Shown here: piece by piece, positions 1-9,400 of the stretch
How the letters are laid out: every line of letters starts with the position of its first letter
How positions within the stretch are numbered: position 1 is the first letter of the stretch
From: a virus
Length of the DNA: 52,564 nt
Strand: one strand, 5' to 3'
IMG/VR virus record: IMGVR_UViG_3300042945_003702
Span: 1-52,564 of that record
Program-made: the position numbers and the translations under genes
Notes under the pieces: model-generated
Seen by the model: only the letters and a program-made list of their open reading frames with translations
Databases searched by the model: none
Told to the model about the DNA's origin: nothing

Positions 1-149
1 GTGGTGCCCACGGCCACTGTCATTCCGACGTGTCTTTCCACCCCGGGCACCGAACTCTTCGCCAGCTCCAGCGTGCTGTAGGGCCCGTACTTGTCGTCCA
101 TGATCTTAGGAGCATAGACATGAACGTTGTCGTTGAGTATAATTGCCAT
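1..149 (-). CDS. Partial structural protein, N-terminal end only
   Basis: The reading frame starts with ATG at 149 and runs off the left edge of the window, so only about 49 residues are visible, beginning MAIILNDNVHVYAPKIMDDK. It follows the tail-fibre-like gene after a gap of only four bases, so it is probably co-transcribed with it. The short beta-rich N-terminus is compatible with another virion or tail component. Function is inferred from position only. Confidence 0.6.
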   Translation of the reverse strand, partial: MAIILNDNVHVYAPKIMDDKYGPYSTLELAKSSVPGVERHVGMTVAVGT

Positions 150-153
150 TGTG

Positions 154-1659
154 TTAGTTGTTCCGAAGTTCCATAACACCGCCCGTAGTGGTGGCGTAGT
201 TAGATACGTAGACCCTGTAACTCACCCCGGACCAGTAGGACAACGAGCTATTAAACGCCTGAGTGGCCGATGCGCCGAATAGGTCGGTTGGAGAACCGAT
301 ACTTCCGTTGTTTATCACCGTATTGTACCACTTTGTCTTGGTTGTCGACGAAGTTGGGTGGGCGAACCACAAGTACTGAGCCGAGGCTCCGAAAGTAACA
401 GAAAGAGTGTTGGCCGAAGACTCCACGACTTTGTTGGCCGCGACGTCTCCGCTACTCACCAGCACCGCAATCTGCGCTGCGGTCAGCGATGTGCTGGAGA
501 CTCCCCAGAAGTACGGGTATACGCCGGTCACGGTCGGCGAGCTGGTTGTGTCCGCCACACTTCCCGCGACTCTCAGCGAATCAAGGTTGGTGGCTGGGAC
601 CAGGCCGGAGTCGTAGTAGACGCCCGTACCAACTCCGTGAAAAGCCGTCACCGCCCAGTTATTCGTCCCGCTCTGAACCGTATTGGTGACGGAAAGCGTA
701 TTGCCGGGCTGATCGGTCTGGGAAATTCCGGTTCCCGTAAAGCTATACGAAGTGGCCGCACCGACCAGAACAGGGCCGGGGCTACCATCTCCGTTTACTA
801 TCTGACCCTGACCAAACGTCGCGGTCAGCACACGGGATACAGTACGTCCGATTTCCAGAGTTCCGGAGTCTCCGCTGACTGTCAGATTCACCGACTTACC
901 CGACCCGACCGTGGCGGGTGAGACCGGGAAAAGTATGGCATCCAAGACCTCAACAATGTTCCGGGTTTTCCAAGTCGAGGCAAGGGTGGCCGGAGCTCCG
1001 CCAACCGGAACGGAGAGCCGGTTATCAGCGACAAGCGTATTGTACGCCGTACTCAACACGCTACTGTTCAGTACAAGGCCGTGGTTTTGTAAAATGCTAA
1101 TTGCCTGGCCATTCCCCTCCACATAAGACTGCAGGAATGAATACGGCACAGCGTCGGAATCATCGACCGGGTCGGCTACGCCGCTTATTCTTCTACTCTG
1201 CACGTCCAGAGCCACTGATCCGGCCAATGTAAGCTGCCCGATAGTGACTTTGTTCTCAAACGTAGCGTTTCCGTTACTACCGATGTACGCAACCGTGCTG
1301 CCCGAGCTATTCAACCACTCCGAAATTAGGAGGTTTGTAGCCGAACCTCTTATCGTAAGTGCGACGGTGTTGTTGTTACCCGGATTTATTATATTCGGCT
1401 GCAGAGTGGTTGGAACTTTGCGCAAATAGTTATTAAAATTCTGATTTATCGCACTAACTAACGAATTTACTTCGGACTTCGTATATGTATTTGCCAGAGT
1501 CGCATACAGAGCGAACTGGTTGTCCAGATAAGTCCGGGTGTATACCTGGCTCAGGTTAGCTTTGGCATTTAAAAGCTGATTTATCTCAGCCTTGGTGTAT
1601 AAATCGCTTATTCCGCCCAAGTTCGGGGTACAAGACTTGCTGAAATTTTTAGACGACAT
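154..1659 (-). CDS. Tail-fibre-like structural protein
   Basis: The protein has 501 residues. The N-terminal 70 residues contain repeated YTKxExN-type units (LYTKAEINQLLNAKAN, TYTKSEVNSLV), a pattern common in trimeric phage tail-fibre shafts. The rest is rich in Thr, Ser, Gly and Val, as expected for beta-structured fibre or adhesin domains. Its start codon overlaps the stop of the upstream gene (TAATG), implying translational coupling. A GTTGAAAG element lies 27 nt before the start, inside the end of the upstream gene. The likely role is host attachment at the tail tip; the receptor cannot be told from sequence. Confidence 0.65.
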   Translation of the reverse strand: MSSKNFSKSCTPNLGGISDLYTKAEINQLLNAKANLSQVYTRTYLDNQFALYATLANTYTKSEVNSLVSAINQNFNNYLRKVPTTLQPNIINPGNNNTVALTIRGSATNLLISEWLNSSGSTVAYIGSNGNATFENKVTIGQLTLAGSVALDVQSRRISGVADPVDDSDAVPYSFLQSYVEGNGQAISILQNHGLVLNSSVLSTAYNTLVADNRLSVPVGGAPATLASTWKTRNIVEVLDAILFPVSPATVGSGKSVNLTVSGDSGTLEIGRTVSRVLTATFGQGQIVNGDGSPGPVLVGAATSYSFTGTGISQTDQPGNTLSVTNTVQSGTNNWAVTAFHGVGTGVYYDSGLVPATNLDSLRVAGSVADTTSSPTVTGVYPYFWGVSSTSLTAAQIAVLVSSGDVAANKVVESSANTLSVTFGASAQYLWFAHPTSSTTKTKWYNTVINNGSIGSPTDLFGASATQAFNSSLSYWSGVSYRVYVSNYATTTGGVMELRNN

Positions 1660-2540
1660 TACGCGCTCGGCCCCGCTCCTAATCTGCTTTCAACTGGCGC
1701 GCAGATCAAATCATTGTTTCCCGAGCTAAGTGATACTTTGACCCGGCCCGGGCGATTACAGAGTGCGGATTCGGACAAACACTTGTTGGGTTTGCCATTG
1801 ACCACACAGTACAGCTTTTCCCAATACTGACGAGGGGGCGGACTATTGATCGACTGGGGCGGAACATCTTCGGTCGCCACATAGACGCAGGTATAGTCTC
1901 CGCAGCCTGAGTCGTACAGTACGACCGAGCCGACTTCGTAGACATACGGCTTTTCGATCTTCGCATCCGACCACATATCCGAGTCCGGGTCAGTCAGGTC
2001 GGACCCCCAAGCCGAATCAAACTCTTTCCAACGTGTCAGGAACGGGCGCGGTTCGTAATACTCGTAATCAGCCAGAACCTGGTCGATTGTTGGCAGACCG
2101 ACCGGCTCGGTCGTACTGACCGAGCACACAACTTCCCACTGTGCAGGGTTAAATGCTCCGGCCGGCGGAGCTATGTTTACCAGTGCGCGGTAGACCACGG
2201 TACGATAGCCGTCATTCTCCGATCTGACTATCTCGTCTCCGACTCTGTACGCGTACTGGTCAATATATTTTGCTACACCCCACTTCTCATCGCTCAGCGA
2301 GTTTTCGTAACCCCAAGCAATATCGATATTGCCCCATTTCCTAAATATCCCGTTTGTCGGATCGTAAGACCGGTAGGTCTGAAACAACTCGTTAGCGTCT
2401 CGTTCGCACGTATTTAGGTACGCCGAAGTACACGAGGTGTCGACAATATCGGACACCTCAATACCCTTCGACGCCAAGGCCTGAAGCTGCGACGCAGTAA
2501 AGCAGCTAGGAGGCTGCCCTCCAAAAGCCTTGGCCGCCAC
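1659..2540 (-). CDS. Structural protein with two tandem carbohydrate-binding-like units
   Basis: The 293-residue protein contains a unit repeated twice, roughly residues 56-139 and 159-245. Each copy starts with a YxxYxP..F..W...D.AWG segment (ending DIAWG and DSAWG). It continues into a module with Y.VGD/S.V, a central Y-rich strand, a Pro pair and a final W (QWEVVC, YWEKLYC). That pattern resembles small CBM5/12 (chitin-binding type 3) modules. Several cysteines occur near the C-terminus. The gene lies in the fibre/tube/portal block and overlaps the next gene by one base. I infer a tail adhesin that recognises surface glycans; similarity to CBM5/12 is by pattern only. Confidence 0.55.
   Translation of the reverse strand: MAAKAFGGQPPSCFTASQLQALASKGIEVSDIVDTSCTSAYLNTCERDANELFQTYRSYDPTNGIFRKWGNIDIAWGYENSLSDEKWGVAKYIDQYAYRVGDEIVRSENDGYRTVVYRALVNIAPPAGAFNPAQWEVVCSVSTTEPVGLPTIDQVLADYEYYEPRPFLTRWKEFDSAWGSDLTDPDSDMWSDAKIEKPYVYEVGSVVLYDSGCGDYTCVYVATEDVPPQSINSPPPRQYWEKLYCVVNGKPNKCLSESALCNRPGRVKVSLSSGNNDLICAPVESRLGAGPSA
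1687..1694 (-). promoter_or_regulatory. GTTGAAAG late-promoter-like element
   Basis: GTTGAAAG on the minus strand, 27 nt before the fibre gene start at 1659. It lies inside the 3' end of the upstream coding region. The role is inferred from recurrence of the octamer at similar spacing elsewhere in the window. Confidence 0.4.
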
Positions 2541-2550
2541 TTTTTAGACC

Positions 2551-2982
2551 TCAGGAGAACCGGAAGTTGTCGGAAACCAGAGTTAATTCGAGCGTGCTCG
2601 GGTTACCACTGGTCCGGTCGACTTGACCGAAAGTGAGCGAAGAAAGCTGAGCGTCGAGCAGCAGAAGCTGACGGCTACCGAGACGCTGCGGGTTTTCACC
2701 ACAGGTGACCGGAGTCACACTGACAGTGATGAAATCGCAATTTCCCGTAGTCCAGAAGTCGACGATGTCGGTGTGCTTTGTAGGATCGAAAGGAGTGGAC
2801 AGAGTCATTTCCTTGATCACTTTGGGGCCGCGGAGATTGTAGATCCGCTGTCTAACACCATCAGCGTACTGAGTGGTGGTCGCGGTATCAGACAGCCCGG
2901 TAAACGAAGTGAAGTAAAGGGACATCCACGGAGAAGCCTGGACCAGATACTGTGACTGGGTAATCGGACGAATCTGTAGCAT
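2551..2982 (-). CDS. Tail tube protein (probable)
   Basis: The 143-residue protein has the size and feel of contractile-tail tube proteins: an early YFTSFTGLSDT segment, then GPKVIKEMTLSTPFDPTKH, then alternating beta strands to the C-terminus. The PFDP..H element resembles T4 gp19-type tube proteins. It sits between the portal and adhesin genes. The tail sheath is encoded elsewhere, at 17271-20363. The start has no alternative nearby. A GTTGAAAG element and an adjoining GTTTAGGC lie 30-50 nt upstream. Confidence 0.55.
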   Translation of the reverse strand: MLQIRPITQSQYLVQASPWMSLYFTSFTGLSDTATTTQYADGVRQRIYNLRGPKVIKEMTLSTPFDPTKHTDIVDFWTTGNCDFITVSVTPVTCGENPQRLGSRQLLLLDAQLSSLTFGQVDRTSGNPSTLELTLVSDNFRFS

Positions 2983-3027
2983 TTTAATAACGAGGTTTTA
3001 TGGAGTTGTGTATCTCCGCCTAAACTG

Positions 3028-3035
3028 CTTTCAAC
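3028..3035 (-). promoter_or_regulatory. GTTGAAAG late-promoter-like element
   Basis: GTTGAAAGCAGTTTAGGC begins in the stop region of the portal gene and precedes the tail tube start by 45 nt, longer than the usual 21-29. The same extended string, with one change, recurs at about 11939-11956. Confidence 0.4.
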
Positions 3036-4944
3036 TATAGTACGGAGCGAAATGTGACCAGTACCCTGTTGACTCGGGGTTCAGTACTACGCACTCATGA
3101 TGTACGTGATGACGGTTGAGACGGTAAGAGAGCAGGTAGATAGAAATGAGTCGGGACACCTGGTCAGGTGTAAAGTCCTCGCTACGAATAGCGATGTTCT
3201 CGAATTCCTGCAGATCCCGACGAAGCTCGAAGTGCTCGGACGGAATTATACGATGAGACCCTCTGATCTCGTCGAGTAAACGCTTAGTAACAAAGACGAT
3301 GTCGCCTGGCGACGTATACTCGTCTATATCTATCCGTGAAGACTCGGCATTCGTACTACTTATACCCGTAGCAATACGGTCCCAGCCGACTTCATCAATA
3401 CCGCCTTGCGAGAAACGCTCGGCGATAATCTTGGAAACCTTGTCCTTCGTAGTTTTGTCCTTGAGGTCGCCGTTCTCATCAAACTCGGTAAAGTCGAGGT
3501 TCTCGGCCGAAACCGGGACCACACTGGACACCATTCGACCAATCGCGCTTTCTCCCAGAACCGGCCCGGTTTCCTTGCTCTCCGACATACCCGGCATGCC
3601 CGCATCCATCGCGGGCATTTCCGATTTCTCAAGCGACGGGATCTCCAGCTTGTCTCTGACCCAATCCAGGTCGGTGACCGTATAGCCGATAGCCTGAAGC
3701 TGAGTCAGCATCTGGACCACTTTGACCGGGTCTTCGCGCTGCTCAAGGTCTTCGAAGTTACGGCGAAGGCGGGGAACCGAAGCGCCGGGGTAATTGAGCT
3801 CGACAATCCATCGTATCAGCGTGGCGTTAAGAGTTTCGTCGAGTTCTTCGCTAAAAGCCTTGGCCTTTCTCATCCTCACGCTGTCGGCCACGGAGTCACG
3901 CGCATACGACCCGGTCGAGCCGGTATCCTGGCCCACAGTCGACTCGCCGTTGACAAGAAAACTGATCTGCTGGTCGATGTAGGTTACCAGGCTTTGGTAG
4001 ATTTCCGGCTTACCCGCACCGCCTTCCAGCCACTTCACATCCATTTCATCAGGCAAGACGATCGATGTCTCTTGCCCCAACCTCTGCAGCGCGGTCAAGA
4101 GCGAATTGATCTCTTCTTCCGGCGTACCCAGGCTAAACTTGCCCACCGCGGTCGGTGTGGTGTGTTTGTCGGCGTACTGGAGCCAAAAACTCATCAGCGT
4201 ACGGCGAAACTCTACGAGGCTGTAGAGCTGACGGCCCAGACCGGTGCCGTACGGGTCCATGTTGTTGCTGTAGGCCCAGTGCCGATGGATCACCATGCTC
4301 CGGAGCGGAACAGGCAGACCTTCTACGGCAGACTGAATCGTAATAACCCGCGGACTGATCGAACCGTCTTCGTTCAAAATGAACTGGATACGGCGAGGGT
4401 CTCGAATCTTGATTTCTGAAGGCACGATGTAGCTTCCCTGCCTCATCCAGCAGATTTCGCCAATGCTGATTCCGAGAATCAGCGATTCGCACATTCCGCG
4501 TACAAAAGCATCGAAGCCGGAGTTCGAACTGACCAGCATGTCACGACCCCGGCTTTGCCTGGTGTTCGAACCCATGTGATAAATGGCCTGACGAACAAAC
4601 TCGGCCACTTCTTCGTCACGGTCGGTATCTGAAGCCGGAAATACTTCCCATTTACGCTGAATTATCTCGCCAACCAGCTTTTCCCAAGCCGCTATGACCG
4701 AACTGTCATTGAACAACCGAGTATAGTGCTCGATTGCACGCGGACCGCCGCCAGCCTCTTCGATGAGAATGTCATCGCGCCGAGGCAGAATCGCTCCGGT
4801 CAGTACGGTCGGCAGTCCGCCCCAGGTGTACGGGTCGGATTTATAACCGGCCAGATTACCCTGACTTACCCCGAGCGAGTAAAGACGGTCGTTATATCCA
4901 GTCTTTACGACACGTTTAGGGGTCTGATCTTCATCGGACGACAT
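3031..4944 (-). CDS. Portal protein, Mu gp29 / DUF935 family
   Basis: This 637-residue protein forms the dodecameric head-tail vertex through which DNA is packaged and ejected. Family features are clear. There is an N-terminal helical part, RKWEVFPAS followed by a helix, and SEIKIRDPRRIQF. Next come HTTPTAVGKF, the region around LEGGAGKPEIYQSL, and a hallmark STVGQDTGSTGSYARDSV segment, followed by a long helix and NFEDLEQREDP. Residues after about 470 extend beyond the part I recognise. T4-like cyanophages use a different portal (gp20), so this links the capsid module to Mu-like phages. A GTTGAAAG element lies 24 nt before the ATG, and GGAAGAG serves as ribosome-binding site. Confidence 0.85.
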   Translation of the reverse strand: MSSDEDQTPKRVVKTGYNDRLYSLGVSQGNLAGYKSDPYTWGGLPTVLTGAILPRRDDILIEEAGGGPRAIEHYTRLFNDSSVIAAWEKLVGEIIQRKWEVFPASDTDRDEEVAEFVRQAIYHMGSNTRQSRGRDMLVSSNSGFDAFVRGMCESLILGISIGEICWMRQGSYIVPSEIKIRDPRRIQFILNEDGSISPRVITIQSAVEGLPVPLRSMVIHRHWAYSNNMDPYGTGLGRQLYSLVEFRRTLMSFWLQYADKHTTPTAVGKFSLGTPEEEINSLLTALQRLGQETSIVLPDEMDVKWLEGGAGKPEIYQSLVTYIDQQISFLVNGESTVGQDTGSTGSYARDSVADSVRMRKAKAFSEELDETLNATLIRWIVELNYPGASVPRLRRNFEDLEQREDPVKVVQMLTQLQAIGYTVTDLDWVRDKLEIPSLEKSEMPAMDAGMPGMSESKETGPVLGESAIGRMVSSVVPVSAENLDFTEFDENGDLKDKTTKDKVSKIIAERFSQGGIDEVGWDRIATGISSTNAESSRIDIDEYTSPGDIVFVTKRLLDEIRGSHRIIPSEHFELRRDLQEFENIAIRSEDFTPDQVSRLISIYLLSYRLNRHHVHHECVVLNPESTGYWSHFAPYYS

Positions 4945-4955
4945 GGGTAATGCTA

Positions 4956-5180
4956 CTACTCTTCCGAGCTTTCAACGCGAGAATGGTACACGACGTCGAG
5001 ATTTAGTATGGTGTCGTACAATTGTTCGCGACTTATCTGGCCGTTTTCGTACATTTCAATTGTTTCTTCCGCACCCTCGACACAGACTCCGTACTTCGAG
5101 TCGGTCAGCAGATTGACGCCCTCCATGATCTCTGTGCTGTTCGGAGACGGAGCTCCATCCTTTTTAAGTCGTCTCGCCAT
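4956..5180 (-). CDS. Small protein of unknown function upstream of portal
   Basis: From ATG at 5180 the product has 74 residues, beginning MARRLKKDGAPSPNSTEIME and ending in an acidic helical tail. In-frame TTG or GTG codons up to 5225 would add about 15 residues but lengthen the overlap with the upstream gene. The ATG start still overlaps that gene's 3' end by about 75 nt. The gene lies just ahead of the portal gene. No recognised domain. Confidence 0.5.
   Translation of the reverse strand: MARRLKKDGAPSPNSTEIMEGVNLLTDSKYGVCVEGAEETIEMYENGQISREQLYDTILNLDVVYHSRVESSEE
4969..4976 (-). promoter_or_regulatory. GTTGAAAG late-promoter-like element before portal
   Basis: GTTGAAAG on the minus strand, 24 nt before the portal start, within the 3' end of the preceding small gene. 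A GGAAGAG ribosome-binding site follows it. Confidence 0.5.
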
Positions 5181-5956
5181 TGGACTAGATAAGTAGGTAG
5201 GTGTTGTTGCCACCTTTGCTGCCAACCCTCAACATGGCTGAGTTCGGTAGGCGGGTGGTTCTTGAACTCTCTTCGTAGCAAGTAAATCGCCGCTTCAACG
5301 AACTGTTCGTTGTTCTGTTCGAACGAACGAGCAAACGCAGACGGTTCGATGTGTGCGTAGTGCTTTTGAAGCTCGACGAATAACGGCGAGCTCGTTACGC
5401 ACTGAGTCTTTATTGTATCACAATCGAGCCGTAATGCGTCGAGTTGTTCGTAAATAAGGCGTTGGTCCCAAGTGTCCTCGGACTCTCTGACCATGTCTGC
5501 CGCTTTCATGACCCTCAACTTCCCGTGCTTCTCGACCATCTTGGCCAGCTCGTCGGCGAAGCCGAGCGTGGTCTTGGAGTCCTTGGCTTTAGGCCAACGC
5601 CCCATACGCCGTCCACACCACGAAGCGGAGATGAAAAACGCAAGGATCTGGATTGAAACTTGATCGGGATTATCGATCTGTTTCGCCCGTATCAACGCGC
5701 CGCTGCTGACCCGCGACTTCGCAATCAAACCGATATGGTTAGGATCGCACTGTCCGGCCGATGTGTCCGAGTTGAAGTCCAGGTCGTCGTTCGGATTAAC
5801 CTCTGACGACCCGGTCTCCAAAGCTTTCATCTCCCTCTCATGTCTGTGATTCTCCCGAGTCTTCCACTTGTCGTGCTCGAGCACTTCTTTCAACATTTCT
5901 GGAGTCAGATTTAGCCGACTTAGGTCGGCTAGCTGCTTTAGCAGATCCGGTGTCAT
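5105..5956 (-). CDS. Protein of unknown function in portal block
   Basis: The 283-residue product starts MTPDLLKQLADLSRLNLTPE, which looks helical, followed by a charged segment and a mostly helical, Trp-rich C-terminus. It overlaps the upstream gene by about 119 nt and the downstream gene by about 75 nt, unusually long overlaps for this genome. Both reading frames look protein-like through the overlap. Position next to the portal suggests a packaging or head-assembly role, but no motif (no Walker box, no nuclease triad) supports a specific call. Confidence 0.6.
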   Translation of the reverse strand: MTPDLLKQLADLSRLNLTPEMLKEVLEHDKWKTRENHRHEREMKALETGSSEVNPNDDLDFNSDTSAGQCDPNHIGLIAKSRVSSGALIRAKQIDNPDQVSIQILAFFISASWCGRRMGRWPKAKDSKTTLGFADELAKMVEKHGKLRVMKAADMVRESEDTWDQRLIYEQLDALRLDCDTIKTQCVTSSPLFVELQKHYAHIEPSAFARSFEQNNEQFVEAAIYLLRREFKNHPPTELSHVEGWQQRWQQHLPTYLVQWRDDLKRMELRLRTAQRSWRASIC

Positions 5957-6368
5957 CTTTCAATCTTAGTGGGTCGTTCTGGGCCATGATGAGCACATCG
6001 CGGTAAGTCCAGGAAAAAATAAGACGAGTCACAGAATGGGCGGGCAGCCTGGCCGAGTCGACTCCGCGGAACATCAGGCTGTTCAGTTCGAACTGGGGCG
6101 AAGCGCCGGGTTCGTCGTACAGGATGATTCGGGTTGACTGGGGGTCCGTAACCGCCATAGCAGCGTGGAGATGGGACAGAACGGCGTGGTCGTAGCCGCA
6201 GAACACGATGTACGCGTAATTGCCGTAGACCACGGGCTGACCGGGCAGAAGGTCGACCCTGACCACTTCGACTTTTTCGATTTGTTCCAGAGTTGTGTAG
6301 AGATGGTCGGTCATTCGAGTCAGATCGGGACTCCGATCTGCTGTAGACATAAGAGCGATACGGATCAT
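5838..6368 (-). CDS. Protein of unknown function with possible Rossmann-like core
   Basis: The 176-residue product alternates hydrophobic strands and helices (MIRIALMST; YAYIVFCGYDHAV; TRIILYDEPGASP; DVLIMAQNDP) in a pattern like a small alpha/beta fold. The last 40 residues are basic, Ser/Ala-rich and probably disordered; they are read from DNA that also encodes the N-terminus of the next gene. The gene is divergent from the 1057-residue gene at 6424. No functional motif recognised. Confidence 0.6.
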   Translation of the reverse strand: MIRIALMSTADRSPDLTRMTDHLYTTLEQIEKVEVVRVDLLPGQPVVYGNYAYIVFCGYDHAVLSHLHAAMAVTDPQSTRIILYDEPGASPQFELNSLMFRGVDSARLPAHSVTRLIFSWTYRDVLIMAQNDPLRLKDDTGSAKAASRPKSAKSDSRNVERSARARQVEDSGESQT

Positions 6369-6386
6369 GGTGTAAACAGGCTGGTC

Positions 6387-6394
6387 GTTGAAAG
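6387..6394 (+). promoter_or_regulatory. GTTGAAAG late-promoter-like element
   Basis: GTTGAAAG on the plus strand, 29 nt before the GTG start at 6424, followed by TATTATAG at 6406. It sits in the short divergent gap between two operons. Confidence 0.5.
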
Positions 6395-6423
6395 CCCTGT
6401 AGTAGTATTATAGCACGAGCCTT

Positions 6424-9400
6424 GTGGATCAAGTAACCGAACTGGTGCGCGAACGTATCGGTATTATCGTGACTCGCGGACTAGATTCTTATGGTTACTT
6501 TTCCGTAGAGACGGAGAAAAGAAAGTTTTACGACTTCGCGAGGTGGTTGGTACTGGAGATTACGGGTCGCATAGACCGTGGCGAAGTTGTCACTCTGACT
6601 CCGTTAAAAAATAAGGTAATCATCGACCTTTTTACTACGGGTTTCGGACCGGCCTTCGCTTCCGAACTGTTCGGACTGATCTGGTCAAAGCTGTACGCCG
6701 AAGTAGAATTTGAGGAAATAAGAGACAATCTGACCGTATCGAAATACAGACGGTACGAAGCTCTGCTGACCGAGCTGTTGGCCGATCCGATCAACCTGTA
6801 CAGGCAGAGTATAGCGGAGTATCTGGGCACGATAACCGAATACAGTGAGGCCGATGTGGCGATTGATCTGGGTCCGAGTAAGTCTAGACTGCTGAAATCG
6901 AACCGTACGGCGTCGTATCCCGAGCTCTTTAGGTCGCGGATACGTAGACCATTTGCACAAGTATTCAAATCGAACGTAGAAAGTCGAGCGAAAGTGGTAA
7001 AAACAGCGGCCACCGACGTCAATTCGATAATCTCGGACTCTAAATTAAATACCGAACTGCCCGAAGTAAACGAAGACCTACTCGTTGCGACTTTTTCGGG
7101 GGAGGGAAGGAAAATATACGCGGACATCAAGAATCTGTACAACTATTTTCTCGATTTTGGCGGGTATGGCGGGTCGATTAACGACTCGATAGAGTATCAA
7201 TTCAAGTACTACGAGTACTTTATGGCTATGTGCTACGGACGCACGTTGAGTAATACGGCGCTAGGCGGAGATTTTGGCAACTTTGAACAAATTTACGGGT
7301 CCCGTACCACAGAGCTTAAGATACACGGACTGAAATTTTTAGAGAACCTGTATTATACGAGGTCGGCCAATCAATCTGACTCTCCGATCAACCCGGTGGC
7401 GTCTAAATATCTGAACGGAATTGCTGATCGCTATGTCGCAGAACAAACTGCGCGTACAGACATAATCTCGCTCGTGCTCGAATCGGTATACGTGGAGTGT
7501 TTGAAAGTTGGAGACGGGATCAAGGGTATACTGAACTTCCCACCTGAGGGTATCGGAGACACCACGCTGCATTTTGAGTCGTTGGCCCGAATATTTCCCG
7601 AATCCTTCGACATGGGTACGAGGTCGAGCGGTCTGACCGGGTCGATTAAGATGCTACTTAGCGCGTATAATTCACTATACGCACTGCTGCAGAAACAGCC
7701 CGATATATCTGTGTTGTCCGGTAAACTCGAGGGCATTGCGGGTTTACTGCAGAGTTTCACAAAAACAATACGGACCGCAGGGTTTAAACCTGGCGGATAT
7801 GTCGGATCGCTAAGGCTAACAAGCTACGAACCTCAGTCTGACAAAATACTGGAAAGATTGAAAAAACTAGGATTTAATGACTACGAGGCTCAGCAGATCA
7901 TGAGTATAACCGACTTCAACGATCTCTTGGCCAAATTCGCACCGATTACTGACTCTCAAGACGTAATTTCTTTCTTCCGATCCTACGATCTGACCAAACT
8001 GATCTACGAGTTTGGCGGACAAACCGCAATAGACCAGTATGTCGACTTTCTGTACGGAGTAGACGCGGAGAGTTCGTTGTTAAGGGTTCTTAAATTCCTC
8101 AATGTCAACCGGTCTGCTGCGTCGAAGATCCGAAGCAGAGAGTATCAAAGACTAATAGGCTACTTAATCACTCTGACCTACGCGGTTGATGCCAATCAAC
8201 TCGTTCTGCTCGAATCGGTATTGAATAAAAACGACCTTGACATATTCGACTCGATCACGCAGATCGTTCAGCGCGGCATACCTACTATTTTGAAGAAAAA
8301 AGAAGATATCGACGTGTTGTCCGGCGTGGTCGCTCAGATCGTAGTACCGGATAACTCGGGATATGAGTACCAAAAACCTATCTGGAACAAGTTAATCGAG
8401 CAATCGGCCGGAAACGCAAAGCACGAAGATCTGAGCGGAATGTATGACCGCATGGAAGGTATTACACCGGTCGAACTGTACGAGATTCTCGGTCGACCCA
8501 GTCCGACTTCACCGCTCGGTAAGATTTTGGACGGTGTGCGGGGCGGACGGCTCAGCTCGCTAATACGCTACTGCAATCTGTTCGGACTTCTTTATTCAGT
8601 TTCCCCGTATAAAAACTCCGGACAACTTGTTAACGAGTCGGCCGACTCGTATGTTTCTATTCTCAACCTTGTCGACAATATTGACAAGCTGGTCGACCAG
8701 CTTAACGTGGCCAGTTTGGTTATTGCGGAAACATCGAGTAACGAACGCACAGAGTCTACGTATTCCGACCCCCTTATCAAAGCGCAGAACAAAGAGTTTG
8801 CCGCACTAATCGACCTGGTAACCGGAGAGTCGACCAATCCGGGGATAGCGGAGTCTCCGGGGATCGGAAACTCCAGAGTACCGAATGGCGTGAAAATCTC
8901 CAACTCACTAACACCCGAAGAAGCCGCGGTGATAAGTCAGACCGGTAAGACTCTGGGGATTTTTACGTCTAAGGGGTCTGATAGTGCGGATGCAGGCAGT
9001 TATATCCGGATCTCCGTCTCCAACCTACTCTCAAACGGAGTATTGGGGCTGCCAAGTAGTGCGGTTACGAGTGGTGAGAACGTATCCGAGTCAATGCAGC
9101 CGGTACCGGACTATTCGGTAACCCATACTGTTCCGACCACGACGGTACAGAACGATAAATCGTCATTCGATCCGGTCGAATCGTGCAAAAAGTTTGGCAG
9201 TACGGATTGCACGGAGCGAGGGTATGATGCGTCGCTACTGTGTAATACAGGGTTCAATAAATCGCTGTACCCGGAAGTCGGGTATGGCCCGGATAGCCCG
9301 GACGCATCGGTTCTGCCGGTTGACCGGCCAGTCGGGTCGAAGCTTGAGCGTAACACTACGTATAATGCGGTTAAGCCGGTTCATCCGCAGTACGGGTTCA

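Noticed and set aside
3406-4419. Long plus-strand frame opposite the portal gene
   Set aside because: His/Arg-rich antisense shadow with no start signal.
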